This document shows positions 8,896-18,476 of a stretch of DNA of 62,519 nucleotides, piece by piece. The notes below the pieces were generated by a model. It ran no database searches and was not told the origin of the DNA. It saw only the letters and a list, made by a program, of their open reading frames with translations. Origin of the DNA: Anaerolineaceae bacterium UBA1363 (GTDB lineage: Bacteria > Chloroflexota > Anaerolineae > Anaerolineales > Anaerolineaceae); contig DBRR01000045.1 of assembly GCA_002306055.1 (NCBI GenBank), positions 1-62,519 of the forward strand, in the 5' to 3' direction. The translations under genes and the position numbers were made by a program. Each line of letters opens with the position of its first letter. Within the stretch, counting starts at the first letter, position 1.

Positions 8896-9399
8896 ATGGT
8901 AGACTTGGTACCAGCAATTGCTTTAAACGTCTTCATCGAACCTTACTTCCGTAAGGAGATCTTACAGAAACTATTCGAAAATCTCGACAAGCTTCCTGAT
9001 GAGATACGCCGTGAACTGGTTAAGCAAGTCAAGGAGCATGTAAGGATCAGTGGATTTCGAAACCCGATGGTTGCTCCACGTGCTCTGCTTATTCGCGACG
9101 CTGAAACAGTTTTCGAGAAAGATGCCAAGTTTAGTTTGATCTGCCTCAAAGGCTGGCAGTCCTTGTATTCCGAGTGGCATGACATCCTGGAAAAGAACCT
9201 TACGGATCTTGGATTCTCCATTTCTGAATCTGCTGCTTCAGGTTATCCTGACCCTATGAACACCTTTCTTGAGGGTTGGCCTGAGGGAATTGACTTTGAT
9301 ACACTTTATGAAAAAATTACAGCTCAAGTTGAGGGTTTTCCGTTGAGTAAAGATGAGACCGCTCTTTTGAGCGTCCTACTGACAGGCTATCTGCCTTAG
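8896..9399 (+). CDS. Conserved-looking protein of unknown function
   Basis: A 167-aa protein, mostly alpha-helical by eye, with charged N-terminal helices (KEILQKLFENLDKLPDEIRR) and no signal peptide or membrane span. The ATG at 8896 has GGAG six bases upstream and is preferred over an in-frame start at 8854. It stands 12 bp before the asp23 gene and is likely co-transcribed with asp23 and nusB. I do not recognise a domain. Confidence 0.65.
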   Translation: MVDLVPAIALNVFIEPYFRKEILQKLFENLDKLPDEIRRELVKQVKEHVRISGFRNPMVAPRALLIRDAETVFEKDAKFSLICLKGWQSLYSEWHDILEKNLTDLGFSISESAASGYPDPMNTFLEGWPEGIDFDTLYEKITAQVEGFPLSKDETALLSVLLTGYLP

Positions 9400-9411
9400 A
9401 AGAGAGAGATC

Positions 9412-9732
9412 ATGGACGAAAAAACAGGAAAAACAACCATTGCTCCGAGCGTGTTGCATACCATTGTCAAGTTGACCACCCTGGCAACCCCCGGAGTAAG
9501 CCGGCTAAGCGCCCGTGAAGGTCTCGGCAATATACCTGAAGACGGAGTAAGAGTAGTGGTTAAGGACGATTCGATTGAAGTCGAAATCTACATCATTCCC
9601 GGTAGTGAAGAGAATGTCCGTCTTGTGGCACAGGAAGTTCAAAAGAGAGTCGCGCGTGCAATAACGGAAATGGTTGGCATGGAAGTTGCTCGTGTAGACG
9701 TACATATAACCGACGTCGATTTAGAAGCGTAG
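9412..9732 (+). CDS. Asp23/Gls24 family protein
   Basis: A 106-aa Asp23/Gls24 (DUF322) protein. It has the family pattern of an N-terminal beta/helix (IAPSVLHTIVKLTTLATPGVSRL), a central VRVVVKDDSIEVEIYI strand pair and a C-terminal VDVHITDVDL strand. In Firmicutes the family is linked to envelope stress and sits beside nusB, exactly as here (6 bp to nusB). The AGAGAGAG leader gives a plausible ribosome site. Confidence 0.85.
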   Translation: MDEKTGKTTIAPSVLHTIVKLTTLATPGVSRLSAREGLGNIPEDGVRVVVKDDSIEVEIYIIPGSEENVRLVAQEVQKRVARAITEMVGMEVARVDVHITDVDLEA

Positions 9733-9737
9733 ATGCA

Positions 9738-10166
9738 ATGAAATCAAGAACCGAGGCGCGCATTTGTGCCCTCCAATCCCTTTATGAGCTCGACCTCACC
9801 GATCACTTGCTTGGTGAGGTCGTTGCTGACAGGGTCAATGCAATGGGTCTGGATGAGACTCAATACGAATTTGCGCGTATGCTGACGGCGGGGGTGCGTG
9901 AGTTTGCAGATAGATTGGACACACTCATCGCCGAACATGCCCCGGAATGGCCGCTGGACCAGGTGGCAGTGATTGATCGCAACATTTTGAGGCTTGCTTT
10001 ATGGGAAGTCGCTGTTTACCGAAAGACACCTCTGAAAGTTGGAATTAATGAGGCAGTAGAGCTCGCCAAAGCCTTTGGAACGGATAGCTCCGCTCGCTTT
10101 GTGAATGGTGTTTTAGGGAGCCTTGCAGATAACATCGAGACAATAATACAGACTCTAAACAAGTAG
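9738..10166 (+). CDS. nusB: Transcription antitermination factor NusB
   Basis: A 142-aa NusB. The all-helical fold is recognised from the start (RTEARICALQSLYELDL), the centre (WPLDQVAVIDRNILRLALWE) and the C-terminal signature INEAVELAKAFGTDSSARFVNG. It pairs with NusE/S10 on boxA RNA for rRNA antitermination. Length is normal. It follows asp23 by 5 nt. Confidence 0.93.
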   Translation: MKSRTEARICALQSLYELDLTDHLLGEVVADRVNAMGLDETQYEFARMLTAGVREFADRLDTLIAEHAPEWPLDQVAVIDRNILRLALWEVAVYRKTPLKVGINEAVELAKAFGTDSSARFVNGVLGSLADNIETIIQTLNK

Positions 10167-10175
10167 CAGGTTGTT

Positions 10176-12599
10176 ATGCCATCGACAAAAAATCAAACAA
10201 CCCTCCGAATGATCTTGAGTTTGTTGGTGGTGAGTTTTCTTTTTGGATGCGCAATCCGCATCGATCCTGCCGACAAACCAATCCCCACAAAAAGCCCCGA
10301 CATTCCAGGAGACATAACTACCCCAAATTTGATCCCGCAGGAATTTTCTGTGGAATTGCGCATACCTGCTTCAGCAGATACTCAGTTGGCCGTAGATGTT
10401 CTTGATGAAGTCAGTGGGATGCTCTATAACATAGAGCGATTTCCGCTTTTACGTCAGCCAGATGGAAAATTCCTGGGAACATTGATGCTTCCCGAGAATG
10501 CCACCTTGCGATATCGCTACGTGATGACTGCCCCATTGGAGGTCGCAGAGCAAAAGGCCGATGGAACGCCGTTAGGATACCGTATCGCATTCGTGCAGAA
10601 GAACGCGGTAATCAAAGACGTTGTTTCAGGGTGGCCAAACGCACCTTATACCGGAGAAACCGCTGATCTGAATGGCATCGTGCATGACAGCAAGAGCAAC
10701 CAACCTCTTCCGGATGTCCTGATCAACATAGCCGGGTATCAGACCTTCACGGATATGACCGGACGATTTGTGCTCAATGACCTCCCGATTGGGGTTCACA
10801 TCCTCAGTGCGGTTGCAATCGATGGCAGCCATGTGACCTTCCAGCAGCAGGCCAACCTCGTGGCTGATCTTTCTACGCCTGCGGTGATCCAAATGACCCC
10901 ACTACCGCAGATAAAGGTCACCTTGAACCTGGCATCGCCGACCGACGCGATTGGTGCCCCCGTTCGATTAGCTTGTAACTACGCGCAATGCGGTTTAATT
11001 TTTAATGAATATTCTCAAGGTTCCTTTGCTTCTCGTATGCCAATAATGTCGCGCAACGAAGATAGCAGCTACACTCTCCAGCTCAATCTGTATGCTGGCA
11101 GCGTTTTTCGCTATAAGTACACCTTGGGGAATGGGTACATCAATGCTGAGCGTGATGAAGATGGGGGTTTGCTTCTGCGAACAATAATTCTTCCGGATCA
11201 CGACGTGACTATCACAGATAAAGTGGCAACCTGGCGGATCGATGACCAGAAACCCACGACGATCATCGTTCAAGCCCCGGAGTCCACTCCACCCGAGGAT
11301 AGCGTCAGCATTCAGTTCTATACCAACCATGCCCACCAACCCATCCCCATGTGGCCAATGGACAACAATCAGTGGATGTTTCTGTTCTTTGGTAGTTCCA
11401 GCCTGGGTACGGTTACATATCGCTTTGCCAGGAACGACCAGGTGGAGCTCTCTGTGGATCCGGTTAGCAGCGCCAATCCCTACCGGGTTGAATTCACCTC
11501 TACTGCGCCACAGACAAATCAGATCGAAAGTTGGACTTCGTGGGAAGTTGAAGAAACGAATTCAATCAATACGAGTGAAACGCAAACAAGCTTCCTGGTT
11601 GGCGTAGAGTTGATGCCTGGTTACCAACCAAGTTTTCTCAGCCGTTACCGTCAGCTTCCAGAAGAGCTAAAAAAGTTTGGGATCAACTGGCTGATACTAA
11701 CCCCAACCTGGACGGTGGTGGAAAAGAAGGGATTACCTTATCTTGAGTTTGATTCCAATGCTTCTGTCTTGCTGAGTGAATTAGCCGAAATTGTTGCTCT
11801 CGCGAAGTCAAATGGTTTTACTATTGCACTTTACCCCCAGATCAACTTTCCTGGTTCCTCCCCACAAAGCTGGTGGGAGAACTCGGAAAAAACCCAGTTA
11901 TGGTGGCAACAATGGTATTCTGAGTATGAACGTTTTGTCATGAGTTACAGCCAATTTGCAAACGTTAATGGTATCGATCAGCTTATTCTTGGTGGAAGTG
12001 GCGTGGAAGCCAGCCTTCCCGGTGCACTCAAAACCAGCGGAGCCAATTTTGGAACTCCAAAGACCGCAGAACAACTTTGGTCCGATCTGCTTGAGAAGGT
12101 GAACGCCTACTACACTGGTCAATTGTTGTTTGGCATTCCTGCTGATGATGGAAATCTAGTGACTTATAGCTTTTTTGACAAGGTTGATGGTTTCTATCTC
12201 ACCCTGAGCGATAAGGATTTAGCGCCCTATGCTTACGATCAATATTCCGTTGGAACCTACCTGGATGGTAGTGTGTATGCGTTTTACGAGACACTCGGGA
12301 AACCTTTCTTTATTGGAATGAACGCAGCCTCACTGACAAACAATCGGGTAGATAATGAAACCGCATCTGGCTTATTGATAAGTCCTTTTAACCCCCAATA
12401 TGGCGCTGGAAATGTCGATCTGGAATCGCAAAATTACTTCTATCAGGTCTACACCCCCGTTCTGGCTCAGCGTGGCTGGGTCAGCGGCATCAGTACCCGA
12501 GGTTTCTTCCCCGTCCTGCAACTGACTGACTTTTCGTCATCGATCTACGGAAAGCCAGCAATGAGTTCTTTTATTAGTCTCGCCACACAAAATAACTAA
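10176..12599 (+). CDS. Large lipoprotein with beta-sandwich domains and a C-terminal glycoside-hydrolase-like barrel
   Basis: An 807-aa exported lipoprotein. The signal peptide (residues 1-24) ends in FLFGC with Cys25 as the lipidated residue. A CBM-like beta domain follows (about 50-150). Then comes a carboxypeptidase-regulatory-like domain (about 165-245: LNGIVHDSKSNQPLPDVLI ... DMTGRFVLNDLP) and further Ig/CBM-like segments. From about residue 475 there is a TIM-barrel-like region (GVELMPGYQPSFLSRYR, FGINWLILTPTW) that recalls GH113-type barrels. It probably binds or processes a polysaccharide at the cell surface. The catalytic acids cannot be assigned confidently. It follows nusB by 9 nt. 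Confidence 0.7.
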   Translation: MPSTKNQTTLRMILSLLVVSFLFGCAIRIDPADKPIPTKSPDIPGDITTPNLIPQEFSVELRIPASADTQLAVDVLDEVSGMLYNIERFPLLRQPDGKFLGTLMLPENATLRYRYVMTAPLEVAEQKADGTPLGYRIAFVQKNAVIKDVVSGWPNAPYTGETADLNGIVHDSKSNQPLPDVLINIAGYQTFTDMTGRFVLNDLPIGVHILSAVAIDGSHVTFQQQANLVADLSTPAVIQMTPLPQIKVTLNLASPTDAIGAPVRLACNYAQCGLIFNEYSQGSFASRMPIMSRNEDSSYTLQLNLYAGSVFRYKYTLGNGYINAERDEDGGLLLRTIILPDHDVTITDKVATWRIDDQKPTTIIVQAPESTPPEDSVSIQFYTNHAHQPIPMWPMDNNQWMFLFFGSSSLGTVTYRFARNDQVELSVDPVSSANPYRVEFTSTAPQTNQIESWTSWEVEETNSINTSETQTSFLVGVELMPGYQPSFLSRYRQLPEELKKFGINWLILTPTWTVVEKKGLPYLEFDSNASVLLSELAEIVALAKSNGFTIALYPQINFPGSSPQSWWENSEKTQLWWQQWYSEYERFVMSYSQFANVNGIDQLILGGSGVEASLPGALKTSGANFGTPKTAEQLWSDLLEKVNAYYTGQLLFGIPADDGNLVTYSFFDKVDGFYLTLSDKDLAPYAYDQYSVGTYLDGSVYAFYETLGKPFFIGMNAASLTNNRVDNETASGLLISPFNPQYGAGNVDLESQNYFYQVYTPVLAQRGWVSGISTRGFFPVLQLTDFSSSIYGKPAMSSFISLATQNN

Positions 12600-12610
12600 G
12601 AGGAAGGTCC

Positions 12611-14203
12611 ATGGAAACACTGCACGAAACGTTAAGGTCTGAGTTGGAAAAATTAGGGTTAAGTGAAGTAAAGGATGTTCTTTACAATCTTGATAAGGCA
12701 GAGTTGATTACCCGGGCAATTTTGGATGGAGAGGGTGTCCTCTCAGATTCTGGTGCCCTGGTAGTGAACACATCCCCTTTCACTGGACGTTCTCCAAACG
12801 ACAAATACCTGATAGACAATGGCGACCCCGATCTTTGGTATGCTTCCGGTACTGAATCTCTTTCTGAGGAGCAATTCTCTCACCTGCGAGCCAAGCTTGT
12901 GCAAAAAATGAACACCGAGCGGCTCTATGTTCGCGATGTGTTTGCCGGTGCCGACCCCGAAAACACTGCCCGCGTCAGGGTCATCACAGATCTTGCCTGG
13001 CAGAATCTGGCGGCTTCCAATATGTTCATTGAATCTAAATCCGATCAACCGCACATCGACCCCGATTTCACCATCCTCGTATCTTCGCAATTTGCGGCAG
13101 ATCCACAAAATGATGGTTTACGATCCGCAGCAATGGTGATCCTGAATTTTGATGCCAAACAAGTTCTGATCGGCAAAACCCGCTATGCTGGTGAGATTAA
13201 GAAATCCGTCTTCACCTTCATGAATTACCTTCTTCCCAAAAAAGGCATTCTGCCCTTGCATTGTTCAGCCAATAAAGGTCAGGATGGCAGTGTGGCGCTC
13301 TTTTTTGGTCTTAGTGGCACAGGCAAAACCACCCTTTCTTCTGACCCGGAACGCGCCTTAATTGGAGATGACGAGCATGGCTGGAGCGACAACGGCATAT
13401 TCAACTTCGAAGGCGGTTGTTATGCCAAGACAATTCACATTAATCCAAAGTATGAACCCCTAGTCTGGTCAGCTATTAATCGTTTTGGCTGCCTGATTGA
13501 AAACGTTCCCCTGGACGAGCATCATCACCCCGATTTTGATTCGAGTGCCATCACCGAAAACACCCGTGCCTCCTACCCACTGGAGTTCATCTCCAATTAT
13601 GAACCTTCCGGAATGGGTGGACACCCCAATCATATTTTCTTTTTGACTGCGGATGCATTTGGCGTAATGCCTCCCCTTGCAAAACTCAGCCATGCCCAGG
13701 CAATCTATTACTTCCTGAGCGGCTATACTTCCAAATTGGCTGGAACCGAACGCGGTCTTGGCGATAAGCCCCAGGCAACCTTCTCAACTTGTTTTGGCGC
13801 GCCATTCCTGCCCCTTAAACCGACGGTATATGCCAATTTGCTTTCAGAAAAATTAGCCAAACATGGCACCCAGGTGTGGCTGCTAAACACTGGTTGGTCC
13901 GGTGGTGCATTTGGCACCGGAAAACGCATCGCCCTTCCATTGACCCGGGCAATGATCTCTGCCGTTCTGGGTGGAGCATTGGATCACGTGGAAACCCACA
14001 CCCACCCCATTTTTGGTGTTGAAATTCCCAACGAAGTTCCGGGTGTGCCTCAAGAGGTTCTAAACCCCGAGCTTTCCTGGAGTGACCAAAGCGCCTATGA
14101 AGACGAAGCAGCCTCACTGGCACAAAAATTAACCCAAAATTTTGAAAAGTATCGTGATTCGGTATCCCGGGAAGTGCTAGAAGCTGGACCTCGGGTTCAC
14201 TAA
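12611..14203 (+). CDS. pckA: Phosphoenolpyruvate carboxykinase (ATP)
   Basis: A 530-aa full-length PckA that interconverts oxaloacetate plus ATP and PEP plus CO2. The kinase P-loop GLSGTGKTTLSSD is at about residue 233. The PEPCK-specific loop (GDDEHGW ... NFEGGCYAK) and the SPFTGRSPNDKY region near the N-terminus are intact. It is the ATP-dependent class, not the GTP class. It has an AGGAAGG ribosome site and a leader of only 11 nt after the lipoprotein stop. In an anaerobe it may run towards oxaloacetate. Confidence 0.95.
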   Translation: METLHETLRSELEKLGLSEVKDVLYNLDKAELITRAILDGEGVLSDSGALVVNTSPFTGRSPNDKYLIDNGDPDLWYASGTESLSEEQFSHLRAKLVQKMNTERLYVRDVFAGADPENTARVRVITDLAWQNLAASNMFIESKSDQPHIDPDFTILVSSQFAADPQNDGLRSAAMVILNFDAKQVLIGKTRYAGEIKKSVFTFMNYLLPKKGILPLHCSANKGQDGSVALFFGLSGTGKTTLSSDPERALIGDDEHGWSDNGIFNFEGGCYAKTIHINPKYEPLVWSAINRFGCLIENVPLDEHHHPDFDSSAITENTRASYPLEFISNYEPSGMGGHPNHIFFLTADAFGVMPPLAKLSHAQAIYYFLSGYTSKLAGTERGLGDKPQATFSTCFGAPFLPLKPTVYANLLSEKLAKHGTQVWLLNTGWSGGAFGTGKRIALPLTRAMISAVLGGALDHVETHTHPIFGVEIPNEVPGVPQEVLNPELSWSDQSAYEDEAASLAQKLTQNFEKYRDSVSREVLEAGPRVH

Positions 14204-14227
14204 ACAAAATAGTTAAATGGAGATCTG

Positions 14228-15511
14228 ATGGATAAATTTGTAATCACCGGGGGACGACCGTTGCATGGCACGATGCAGCCTTCTGGTAACAAGAATGCTG
14301 CCTTACCAATGATGGCAGCCTGTCTTCTTACGGAAGAGCCTGTCATTCTGCACAATATGCCTAACATCATAGACACGCAAACAATGCGCAAGCTTCTTGA
14401 GAGCCTGGGCGTGAAAGTTGAGATGTTGGAAAACGCCTCTTCCTGGCGGTTGCAGGCGAAGAACATCTGCCCGTCAGATTTGGACCCTGACCTGTGCCAT
14501 CAGATTCGTGCCTCCATCCTCCTGGCTGGTCCGATGCTCGCTCGTTTTGGCAACCTTGTTCTGCCTCCCCCGGGAGGGGACGTCATCGGTCGCCGCCGGG
14601 TGGACACGCATATCCTCGCCCTGGAAAAGCTTGGGGCAAAGTTTAAGTTCAACGGCGTGTTTGATTTCAAGGCCGAGAGGCTTCAAGGAGCGGATATCCT
14701 CCTCGATGAAGCAAGTGTGACTGCGACCGAAAACACGATTATGGCGGCTGTCCTTGCCAATGGTACAACTACCATTCGTAACGCCGCCTCTGAGCCCCAT
14801 ATCCAGGAACTATGTAAATTGTTGAATGCAATGGGCGCAGGTGTGCAAAACATCGGCTCGAATACACTGGTTATCGAGGGAAAGGAACGCCTGCATGGCG
14901 CTGAGTTCACCATCGGACCTGACTACCTGGAAGTGATCAGCTTCGTTGGTGCGGCGGTCGTGACCCATGGAGAGATCCGCATTAAAAATGCAGGTGTTGA
15001 ACATCTATCAATGATTCAAATGGTTCTGAAACGGCTCGGGGTTGACATGACATTCGTCGGGGACGACATCCTTGTTGGCGCCAATCAGCGCCTGGTGATT
15101 AAACCCGATTTGGGCAACGCAATCCCGGAGATCAGTGTCATGCCTTGGCCTGCCTTCCCCACTGACCTGATGAGTATCGCCATCGTGATTGCCACCCAAT
15201 CCACCGGGACCATCCTCTTTCATGATTGGATGTATCCCAGCCGCATGTTCTTCACCGACAAATTAGTCTCAATGGGAGCGCAGATTGTTTTGTGCGATCC
15301 TCATCGCTGTATTGTCAATGGACCAACCCGCTTGAATGCTGAAAAACTGGATAGCCCGGATATTCGGGCTGGTATCGCGCTGGTGCTGGCTGCTCTTTCA
15401 GCAAACGGCACATCGACTATCCGCAATGTTGTCCAAATTGACCGAGGTTATGAACGTATTGACGATAAGCTGCGGGGGCTCGGAGCAGAAATTATCCGAG
15501 AAAACGCGTAA
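14228..15511 (+). CDS. murA: UDP-N-acetylglucosamine 1-carboxyvinyltransferase (MurA), Asp at the active-site Cys position
   Basis: A 427-aa EPSP-synthase-fold enzyme that transfers enolpyruvate from PEP to UDP-GlcNAc, the first committed step of peptidoglycan synthesis. Lys22-Asn23 (GNKNAALP), the TDL motif and the C-terminal IDRGYERIDDKL are conserved. The active-site loop reads PPGGDVIGRRRVDTH: residue 118 is Asp where most MurA have Cys115. Asp-type MurA are active but insensitive to fosfomycin (known in mycobacteria and chlamydiae). It starts with GGAG before ATG 14228 and ends at a terminator. Confidence 0.9.
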   Translation: MDKFVITGGRPLHGTMQPSGNKNAALPMMAACLLTEEPVILHNMPNIIDTQTMRKLLESLGVKVEMLENASSWRLQAKNICPSDLDPDLCHQIRASILLAGPMLARFGNLVLPPPGGDVIGRRRVDTHILALEKLGAKFKFNGVFDFKAERLQGADILLDEASVTATENTIMAAVLANGTTTIRNAASEPHIQELCKLLNAMGAGVQNIGSNTLVIEGKERLHGAEFTIGPDYLEVISFVGAAVVTHGEIRIKNAGVEHLSMIQMVLKRLGVDMTFVGDDILVGANQRLVIKPDLGNAIPEISVMPWPAFPTDLMSIAIVIATQSTGTILFHDWMYPSRMFFTDKLVSMGAQIVLCDPHRCIVNGPTRLNAEKLDSPDIRAGIALVLAALSANGTSTIRNVVQIDRGYERIDDKLRGLGAEIIRENA

Positions 15512-15535
15512 TTGAGACACTGATTGAACCGTTTT

Positions 15536-15573
15536 AGCCTGCTATTCATTCTTAGCAGGCTGTGCGGTTTTCT
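15536..15573 (+). terminator. Terminator after murA
   Basis: AGCCTGCT (15536-15543) pairs with AGCAGGCT (15554-15561) over a 10-nt loop. A few bases later a TTTTCTT tract ends at 15573. The tract is imperfect. Confidence 0.6.
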
Positions 15574-15600
15574 TGACAGCAGTGTGGGAAGTAGTATTAT
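15573..15600 (+). promoter_or_regulatory. Sigma70 promoter of the P-type ATPase operon
   Basis: A consensus TTGACA (15573-15578), a 16-bp spacer and TATTAT (15595-15600) lie 36 bp before the ATPase start. This is one of the best-matched promoters in the window. Confidence 0.7.
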
Positions 15601-15635
15601 CCCTTCTGCTTAATTTGGTGGAGAAAGAATATAAA

Positions 15636-18476
15636 ATGAAAACGATACCGGTTACCACCGGTTTTAACGATGTAAAACATAAACTGACCACTGATCAGCT
15701 TCTTGAAGCCTTGGGAACGGGGTTACAAGGACTCACAAACCAGGAAGCGGCTGACCGCCTGTCGCAATACGGGAAGAACTCACTTCAGGTAGTTAAGGGC
15801 ACACCACTTTACCAGAAATTACTGGCGCAATTTACGCATGTGATGGCAATCATGCTTTGGATTGCGGGTATCGGTGCATTCATTGCTCGTATGCCTCAGT
15901 TAGGTATTGCTGTGTGGTCAGTCAACATTATTAATGGTGCTTTCAGCTTCTGGCAGGAATTCCAGGCAGAAAAAGCCACTGAGGCATTAAAGAAAATCCT
16001 TCCCTCTTATTGCAGAGTCATGCGCGATGGGGAAGTTCAACGGGTATTAAGTGAAGACATCGTTCCAGGAGACCTGATTTTTTTGGAAGAAGGCGAAAGT
16101 ATCTCAGCCGATGCCAGGCTGATAAGCAGTGCGGATTTGCGGGTAAACCAATCTACATTAACTGGCGAGTCCAACCCGGTAAGTCGCTCTGCTGATCCAG
16201 TATCTGGAGAAGGTTTGACCGAAACAGAAATTCCTAACCTAATATTTGCGGGTACGTTCGTCGCTGCTGGCTCTGGCAAAGCCATCGTATATGCTACGGG
16301 GATGAACACCGCTTTTGGGCGGATTGCCCGCCTAACACAGGAAGTTGGTGACGACCTAAGTCCACTACAAAAAGAAATGCAATCGGTCACTAAGATTGTG
16401 ACAGCAATTGCAGTAGGTGTCGGTCTGGTTTTCTTTGTGCTGGCGAAGTTTGTGGCACAGATCAGTTGGATTGAGAGCGTAATTCTTGCCCTTGGGATGA
16501 TCGTTGCTTTTGTGCCAGAAGGACTTGAACCAACCGTCACTCTTTCCCTTGCGATGGCAACAAACCGTATGGCCAAACGCAACGCCCTCATCAAAAAACT
16601 CAGCGCTGTTGAAACATTGGGTTGCACTACGGTTATTTGCACCGACAAAACTGGCACCCTGACACAAAATGAGATGACAGTGCAATCAGTATGGCTACCG
16701 TCTCTAAACGAGGGCCGCTTGGTGGGACGGGAAATACTGGTCTCAGGGTCAGGTTATGAGCCGCGCGGTGAATTGGTAGAAAACAATAAGTTGATCGTCG
16801 CAAAAGCTGATAATTCACTTTTGCGCATTTTGCTTACCATGGCGCGGTGTAATACCGCCAAACTGGTTCCCCCTAATTTGGAAAGCAACCGCTGGAGCGT
16901 CATTGGCGACCCAACTGAAGCAGCGCTATTGGTCGCCGCTGGCAAGGCTGGGCTTTCGAAAGACGATATTCAGGGAGAGGTTGTTGCAGAACTTCCTTTT
17001 GATTCCCGGCGCAAGCGCATGAGCATCGTCCAACTTGAGCGTAACCCCCAAGGGTATGAGCGTGTGGTCAACTCGAAAGGTGGAATCAGAGAGATACTGG
17101 ATATTTGCACGCATATTCAATTGGGGTCTGAAATACAACCATTGACAGAAGAATTGGTCAGTCAGATCATCCAAGTAAACGACGAGTATGCCCGCCGCGG
17201 GTTACGTGTTCTGGCTGCTTCACAAAAAACGATGGATCAAGAAGACAGGGATTATTCTGTGGATGCTCTTGAAGCCGGACAAACTTTTCTTGGGTTTATG
17301 GCTATGATGGATCCACCTCGTCCAGACGTTGCTGAAGCTGTTAAAGTAAGCCATAAAGCTGGCATTCGGATCATAATGATCACCGGGGATTATGGTCTTA
17401 CTGCGGAGACAATTGCCAGAAATATCGGAATAATCAAAGGTGACCAGGTCAGGATTGTGACAGGCGTTGAGCTGGAGAGCATGGATGATGCAGCCCTGGA
17501 AGCTGTTGTCAAGGATGAAGTCATTTTTGCACGCGTTGCACCAGAACATAAACTACGCGTGGTTTCCGCCCTGCAATCCCTGGGGCAAGTTGTGGCTGTG
17601 ACTGGGGATGGCGTGAACGACGCACCTGCCCTCAAAAAGGCAGACATTGGGGTTGCAATGGGCATCAGTGGCTCAGATGTCGCCAAAGAAGCAGCAGATA
17701 TGATCCTCACGGATGATAATTTCCATTCCATCGTCAATGCTATTGAAGAGGGTCGGGCTGTTTACGAAAACATTAAGCGTTTTACAACATACATCTTTAC
17801 AAGTAATACACCCGAAGCGGTTCCATTCATGCTTTTTGCATTGTCTGGCGGACGCATACCAATCGCACTGCCAGTCATGCATGTTCTCGCCGTAGATCTT
17901 GGCACCGATATTGTTCCAGCTTTAGGTCTGGGTGCAGAACCCCCTGAGGCAGGCGTAATGGATGTCCCTCCTCGGAAATTGAGCGACCATCTTATCACGC
18001 GTCAACTATTGACTCGCGCTTATCTCATTCTAGGTCCAGTTCAAAGTGCAGTCACGATGTTGGCCTTTTATTTTTACTTCTGGACCAACGGGTATCAAGG
18101 ACAGTGGTTGGATCTGCCCGACTCTGGACAAATCTATCTTGCTGCAACTGCAATGGCATTTGCTGGTGTTGTGGTAACCCAGATCGGCAACCTTTTTACT
18201 CAAAGAGCTACTCATCGTTCGATTTTGAAAGTACCGCTGTTTAATAATCGTTTCATTTGGGTTGGCATATTCTCAGAAATCATCATAACTCTGGCTGTGG
18301 TCTATTTGCCATTCATGCAGCGCTTCATTGGCACTGCCGCCTTTGATCCAAAATATTGGTTGTTCTTAATTGTTTGGATTCCTATCCTGCCTCTGGTAGA
18401 CTCTATATACAAATCTTTTAAGAACAGGCAAGGTTCCGTTCGAGAAGGACTCACTCGGAAAGGAGAGTCTGTATGA
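15636..18476 (+). CDS. P-type ATPase, P2 class, Na,K-ATPase-like
   Basis: A 946-aa cation pump. It has a cation-ATPase N-domain (about 15-75), the actuator loop LTGES, the phosphorylated Asp337 (DKTGTLTQNEM), and the hinge GDGVNDAPAL. Ion-site helices read VPEGLEPTVTLSL (M4), TSNTPEAVPF (M5) and DLGTDIVPAL (M6). The M5 TSNxPE and M6 DLGTDxxPA motifs are those of P2C (Na,K-type) pumps; calcium pumps have different M5/M6 residues. The ion (Na+, K+ or H+) is inferred, not shown. ATG 15636 with GGTGGAG upstream is chosen. The stop overlaps the first TrkA gene (ATGA), which links pumping to RCK regulation. Confidence 0.9.
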   Translation: MKTIPVTTGFNDVKHKLTTDQLLEALGTGLQGLTNQEAADRLSQYGKNSLQVVKGTPLYQKLLAQFTHVMAIMLWIAGIGAFIARMPQLGIAVWSVNIINGAFSFWQEFQAEKATEALKKILPSYCRVMRDGEVQRVLSEDIVPGDLIFLEEGESISADARLISSADLRVNQSTLTGESNPVSRSADPVSGEGLTETEIPNLIFAGTFVAAGSGKAIVYATGMNTAFGRIARLTQEVGDDLSPLQKEMQSVTKIVTAIAVGVGLVFFVLAKFVAQISWIESVILALGMIVAFVPEGLEPTVTLSLAMATNRMAKRNALIKKLSAVETLGCTTVICTDKTGTLTQNEMTVQSVWLPSLNEGRLVGREILVSGSGYEPRGELVENNKLIVAKADNSLLRILLTMARCNTAKLVPPNLESNRWSVIGDPTEAALLVAAGKAGLSKDDIQGEVVAELPFDSRRKRMSIVQLERNPQGYERVVNSKGGIREILDICTHIQLGSEIQPLTEELVSQIIQVNDEYARRGLRVLAASQKTMDQEDRDYSVDALEAGQTFLGFMAMMDPPRPDVAEAVKVSHKAGIRIIMITGDYGLTAETIARNIGIIKGDQVRIVTGVELESMDDAALEAVVKDEVIFARVAPEHKLRVVSALQSLGQVVAVTGDGVNDAPALKKADIGVAMGISGSDVAKEAADMILTDDNFHSIVNAIEEGRAVYENIKRFTTYIFTSNTPEAVPFMLFALSGGRIPIALPVMHVLAVDLGTDIVPALGLGAEPPEAGVMDVPPRKLSDHLITRQLLTRAYLILGPVQSAVTMLAFYFYFWTNGYQGQWLDLPDSGQIYLAATAMAFAGVVVTQIGNLFTQRATHRSILKVPLFNNRFIWVGIFSEIIITLAVVYLPFMQRFIGTAAFDPKYWLFLIVWIPILPLVDSIYKSFKNRQGSVREGLTRKGESV

